Positions 50,490 through 51,876 of a DNA stretch of 51,876 bases are shown here, one piece after another. Every line of letters starts with the position of its first letter. Position 1 is the first letter of the stretch. A model generated the notes under the pieces. It saw only the letters and a program-made list of their open reading frames with translations, was not told the origin of the DNA and ran no database searches. A program made the position numbers and the translations under genes. The stretch is taken from positions 1 to 51,876 of the forward strand of contig JAURZK010000096.1 of assembly GCA_030653505.1 (NCBI GenBank). The letters run 5' to 3'. Origin of the DNA: Rubrivivax sp. Lineage in GTDB: Bacteria > Pseudomonadota > Gammaproteobacteria > Burkholderiales > Burkholderiaceae_C.

Positions 50490-51572
50490 TCAGCCCTGCG
50501 CCACCGCAATGTCGATGCGCCGCGACGGGGCCTCGGCACGCGCGCGCAGCTGGCCGCAGCCGGCGTCGACGTCCTGCCCAGCCGAATGGCGCAGCTTGGT
50601 GAGCACGCCGCGCCGGTGCAGCGTGCGCGCGATCTGTGCCGCGCGTTCCCAGCTCGGGCGCTGGAAGGCCAGGCCTTCCACCGCGTTGTAGGGGATGAGG
50701 TTCATCAGCGCGTACTTGCCTGTCAGCAGCCGCACGATGCCCTCGATCTCGTCGTCGCCGTCGTTCACGCCTTCGATCAACGTCCACTGGTACTGGATGG
50801 GATAACCGGTGGCGCGAGCGTAGGCCTCGCCGGCGGCCACCAGCGCTTCGGGGTCGAAACGTGGCGCACGCGGCAGCAGCGTCAGGCGCCTGGTGGCCAC
50901 GGTGGTGTGCAGCGACAGCGCCAGTGCAGGCTTCACCTCGCCCGGCCCCAGCGCGTGCAGACGTGCGAAGACCCGCGGGTCGCCCACAGTGCTGAAGACC
51001 AGATTCTTGTGACCGATGCCGCCGCCGGTGCCCAGCAGCTGCACCGCCTCCATCACCGCATCGAGGTTGTGCGCGGGCTCGCCCATGCCCATGAACACGA
51101 CCTTGTTCACAGGGCGCAGCGCACGCGCCAGCACCACCTGGGCCACGATTTCGGCGCTGCCCAGCTGGCGCACGAGGCCCCCCTGGCCCGTCATGCAGAA
51201 CACGCAGCCCACAGCACAACCGACCTGCGTGCTGACGCACAGGCCACCGCCGGACATGGCCCGCGAAGGCCGGCGCTTCGGTCGGTCGGGCGGCAGCAGC
51301 ACGCTCTCGACCTGCTGGCCGTCGTGCAGCGCCACCAGCAGCCGCGCCGAGCCGTCTTCACCCGCGTGCTGGCTGTGCAGCCGCGCCAGGCCCGCGAGCT
51401 CGTCGGTGATGGCGGGCAGCGCGGTGCGCAGCGCCAGTGGCAGAAAGTGCTGCAACTGCTTGCGCCCGCCCTCCTGCGGCTGTGCCATCGCCCAGCGGCG
51501 CAGCACGCGGTCTTCGTGTACCGGCAGCGCGCCCAGGGCGCGCAGGCGTTGGCGCAGATCGCTGATGTGCAT
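50490..51572 (-). CDS. RlmN-like radical SAM RNA methyltransferase (paralogue)
   Basis: A 360-residue protein of the RlmN/Cfr family, which methylates adenosine at C2 or C8 in rRNA and tRNA. The iron-sulfur motif CxxxCxxC is in GCAVGCVFC near residue 125, followed by FMGMGEPAHNLD and the methyl-carrying Cys region DVDAGCGQL near the C-terminus. N-terminal and substrate parts differ from canonical RlmN (no KWLF-type start), so I read it as a diverged paralogue whose target base is unknown. It could also be a Cfr-like resistance enzyme, but nothing in the context supports that. Confidence 0.85.
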   Translation of the reverse strand: MHISDLRQRLRALGALPVHEDRVLRRWAMAQPQEGGRKQLQHFLPLALRTALPAITDELAGLARLHSQHAGEDGSARLLVALHDGQQVESVLLPPDRPKRRPSRAMSGGGLCVSTQVGCAVGCVFCMTGQGGLVRQLGSAEIVAQVVLARALRPVNKVVFMGMGEPAHNLDAVMEAVQLLGTGGGIGHKNLVFSTVGDPRVFARLHALGPGEVKPALALSLHTTVATRRLTLLPRAPRFDPEALVAAGEAYARATGYPIQYQWTLIEGVNDGDDEIEGIVRLLTGKYALMNLIPYNAVEGLAFQRPSWERAAQIARTLHRRGVLTKLRHSAGQDVDAGCGQLRARAEAPSRRIDIAVAQG

Positions 51573-51604
51573 GTCAGCAGCGCCGCTCGACCCGGTGGGT
51601 GTCT

Positions 51605-51876
51605 GCTTGCGGCCCGTTGCTGTCGTTCGCGTGTGTCTGCTTCGCGCGTTCGAGGCTGTACGCGGGTCGCGGCAGGCGGCACCCGGCGGCGTCGCCGACT
51701 GTGGCGGCCTTCGCTTCGCTCAGGCTGCCCTGCGCTGCTCGCCTTGAGGGCGTGCCGCATAACTCGCTGCGCTCACTTCGTTCGCTACGCTCAAACAGGA
51801 TGCGGCAAGTCAGTTCACGAAGCTCGCTGCGCTCGCCGCCCTCAAGGCTGCGCTGCTCGGCGCCACACACGGCGCC
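51605..51876. repeat. Dispersed intergenic repeat, right copy, and adjoining repeats
   Basis: The last 304 bases hold no gene I can support. 51610-51766 is the inverted counterpart of 1-157 (31 identical bases at 51704-51734). After it come short inverted repeats: GCCGCAT near 51752 with ATGCGGC near 51801, and CCTTGAGGGCG near 51741 with CGCCCTCAAGG near 51837. Several GCTCGCTGCGCTC-like units also occur. It continues past the right edge. I infer a repeat cluster. Confidence 0.7.

Noticed and set aside
1..51876. CRISPR arrays, tRNA or rRNA genes, prophage or transposase genes
   Set aside because: None seen by reading both strands: no regular repeat-spacer pattern, no cloverleaf or rRNA stretches, and no transposase motifs among the supported genes.

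Overview
The window is GC-rich, almost gap-free bacterial chromosome. Stop and start codons often overlap as ATGA or GTGA, GTG starts are common, and several gene families (DUF3667, AmpG-like permease, HDLRQP-type sensor kinase, OmpA/caspase sets, many peptide-binding proteins) are typical of Betaproteobacteria. My inference is Burkholderiales, in the Rubrivivax/Leptothrix/Comamonadaceae neighbourhood. I see no rRNA, tRNA, CRISPR array, phage or transposase gene.

Region 1 (181-10608) is a nucleoside uptake and breakdown island. It holds two BmpA-type nucleoside ABC permeases, an isochorismatase-family hydrolase, cytidine deaminase, purine nucleoside phosphorylase, an exported UshA-type 5'-nucleotidase lipoprotein and thymidine phosphorylase. 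A converging pair on the minus strand encodes deoxyribose-phosphate aldolase and a two-domain, ALDH16-like aldehyde dehydrogenase. Together they can release nucleosides outside the membrane, import them, deaminate and phosphorolyse them, split deoxyribose-5-phosphate and oxidise the acetaldehyde. The matching ATPase and binding protein are not in the window.

Region 2 (10755-23752) is mixed: an exported prolyl oligopeptidase, a cupin, two tandem DUF3667 membrane proteins, a haloacid-dehalogenase remnant, purB, pyrF followed by a large hybrid PAS histidine kinase, an FHA-EAL protein and a GNAT-DUF924 fusion.

Region 3 (23770-30763) points to peptidoglycan-peptide salvage. One minus-strand operon encodes a peptide-binding protein, a VanX-type D-Ala-D-Ala dipeptidase and a Tat-exported S66 LD-carboxypeptidase-like protein. 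An M48 metalloprotease, an AmpG-like permease and thioredoxin 2 follow.

Region 4 (30848-37716) is the most intriguing. A response regulator and sensor kinase lie upstream of a probable operon for an exported beta-rich protein, an OmpA-domain protein and an exported caspase-fold protein with an EF-hand loop. A periplasmic protein and a second, related OmpA-domain protein are divergent from the regulator. A spaced inverted repeat sits in the shared promoter region.

Region 5 (37733-48981) is a peptide ABC transporter locus with four tandem paralogous binding proteins on the minus strand. Divergent from them are two permeases and one fused double ATPase. The window ends with a lipoprotein, a DUF1697 protein and an RlmN-like radical SAM methyltransferase (49096-51572).

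Dispersed non-coding repeats punctuate the window: inverted copies at both window ends, a MITE-like 415-bp element at 27066-27480, an 83-bp pair before deoA and pyrF, and a 42-bp pair of which one copy forms the cupin C-terminus.
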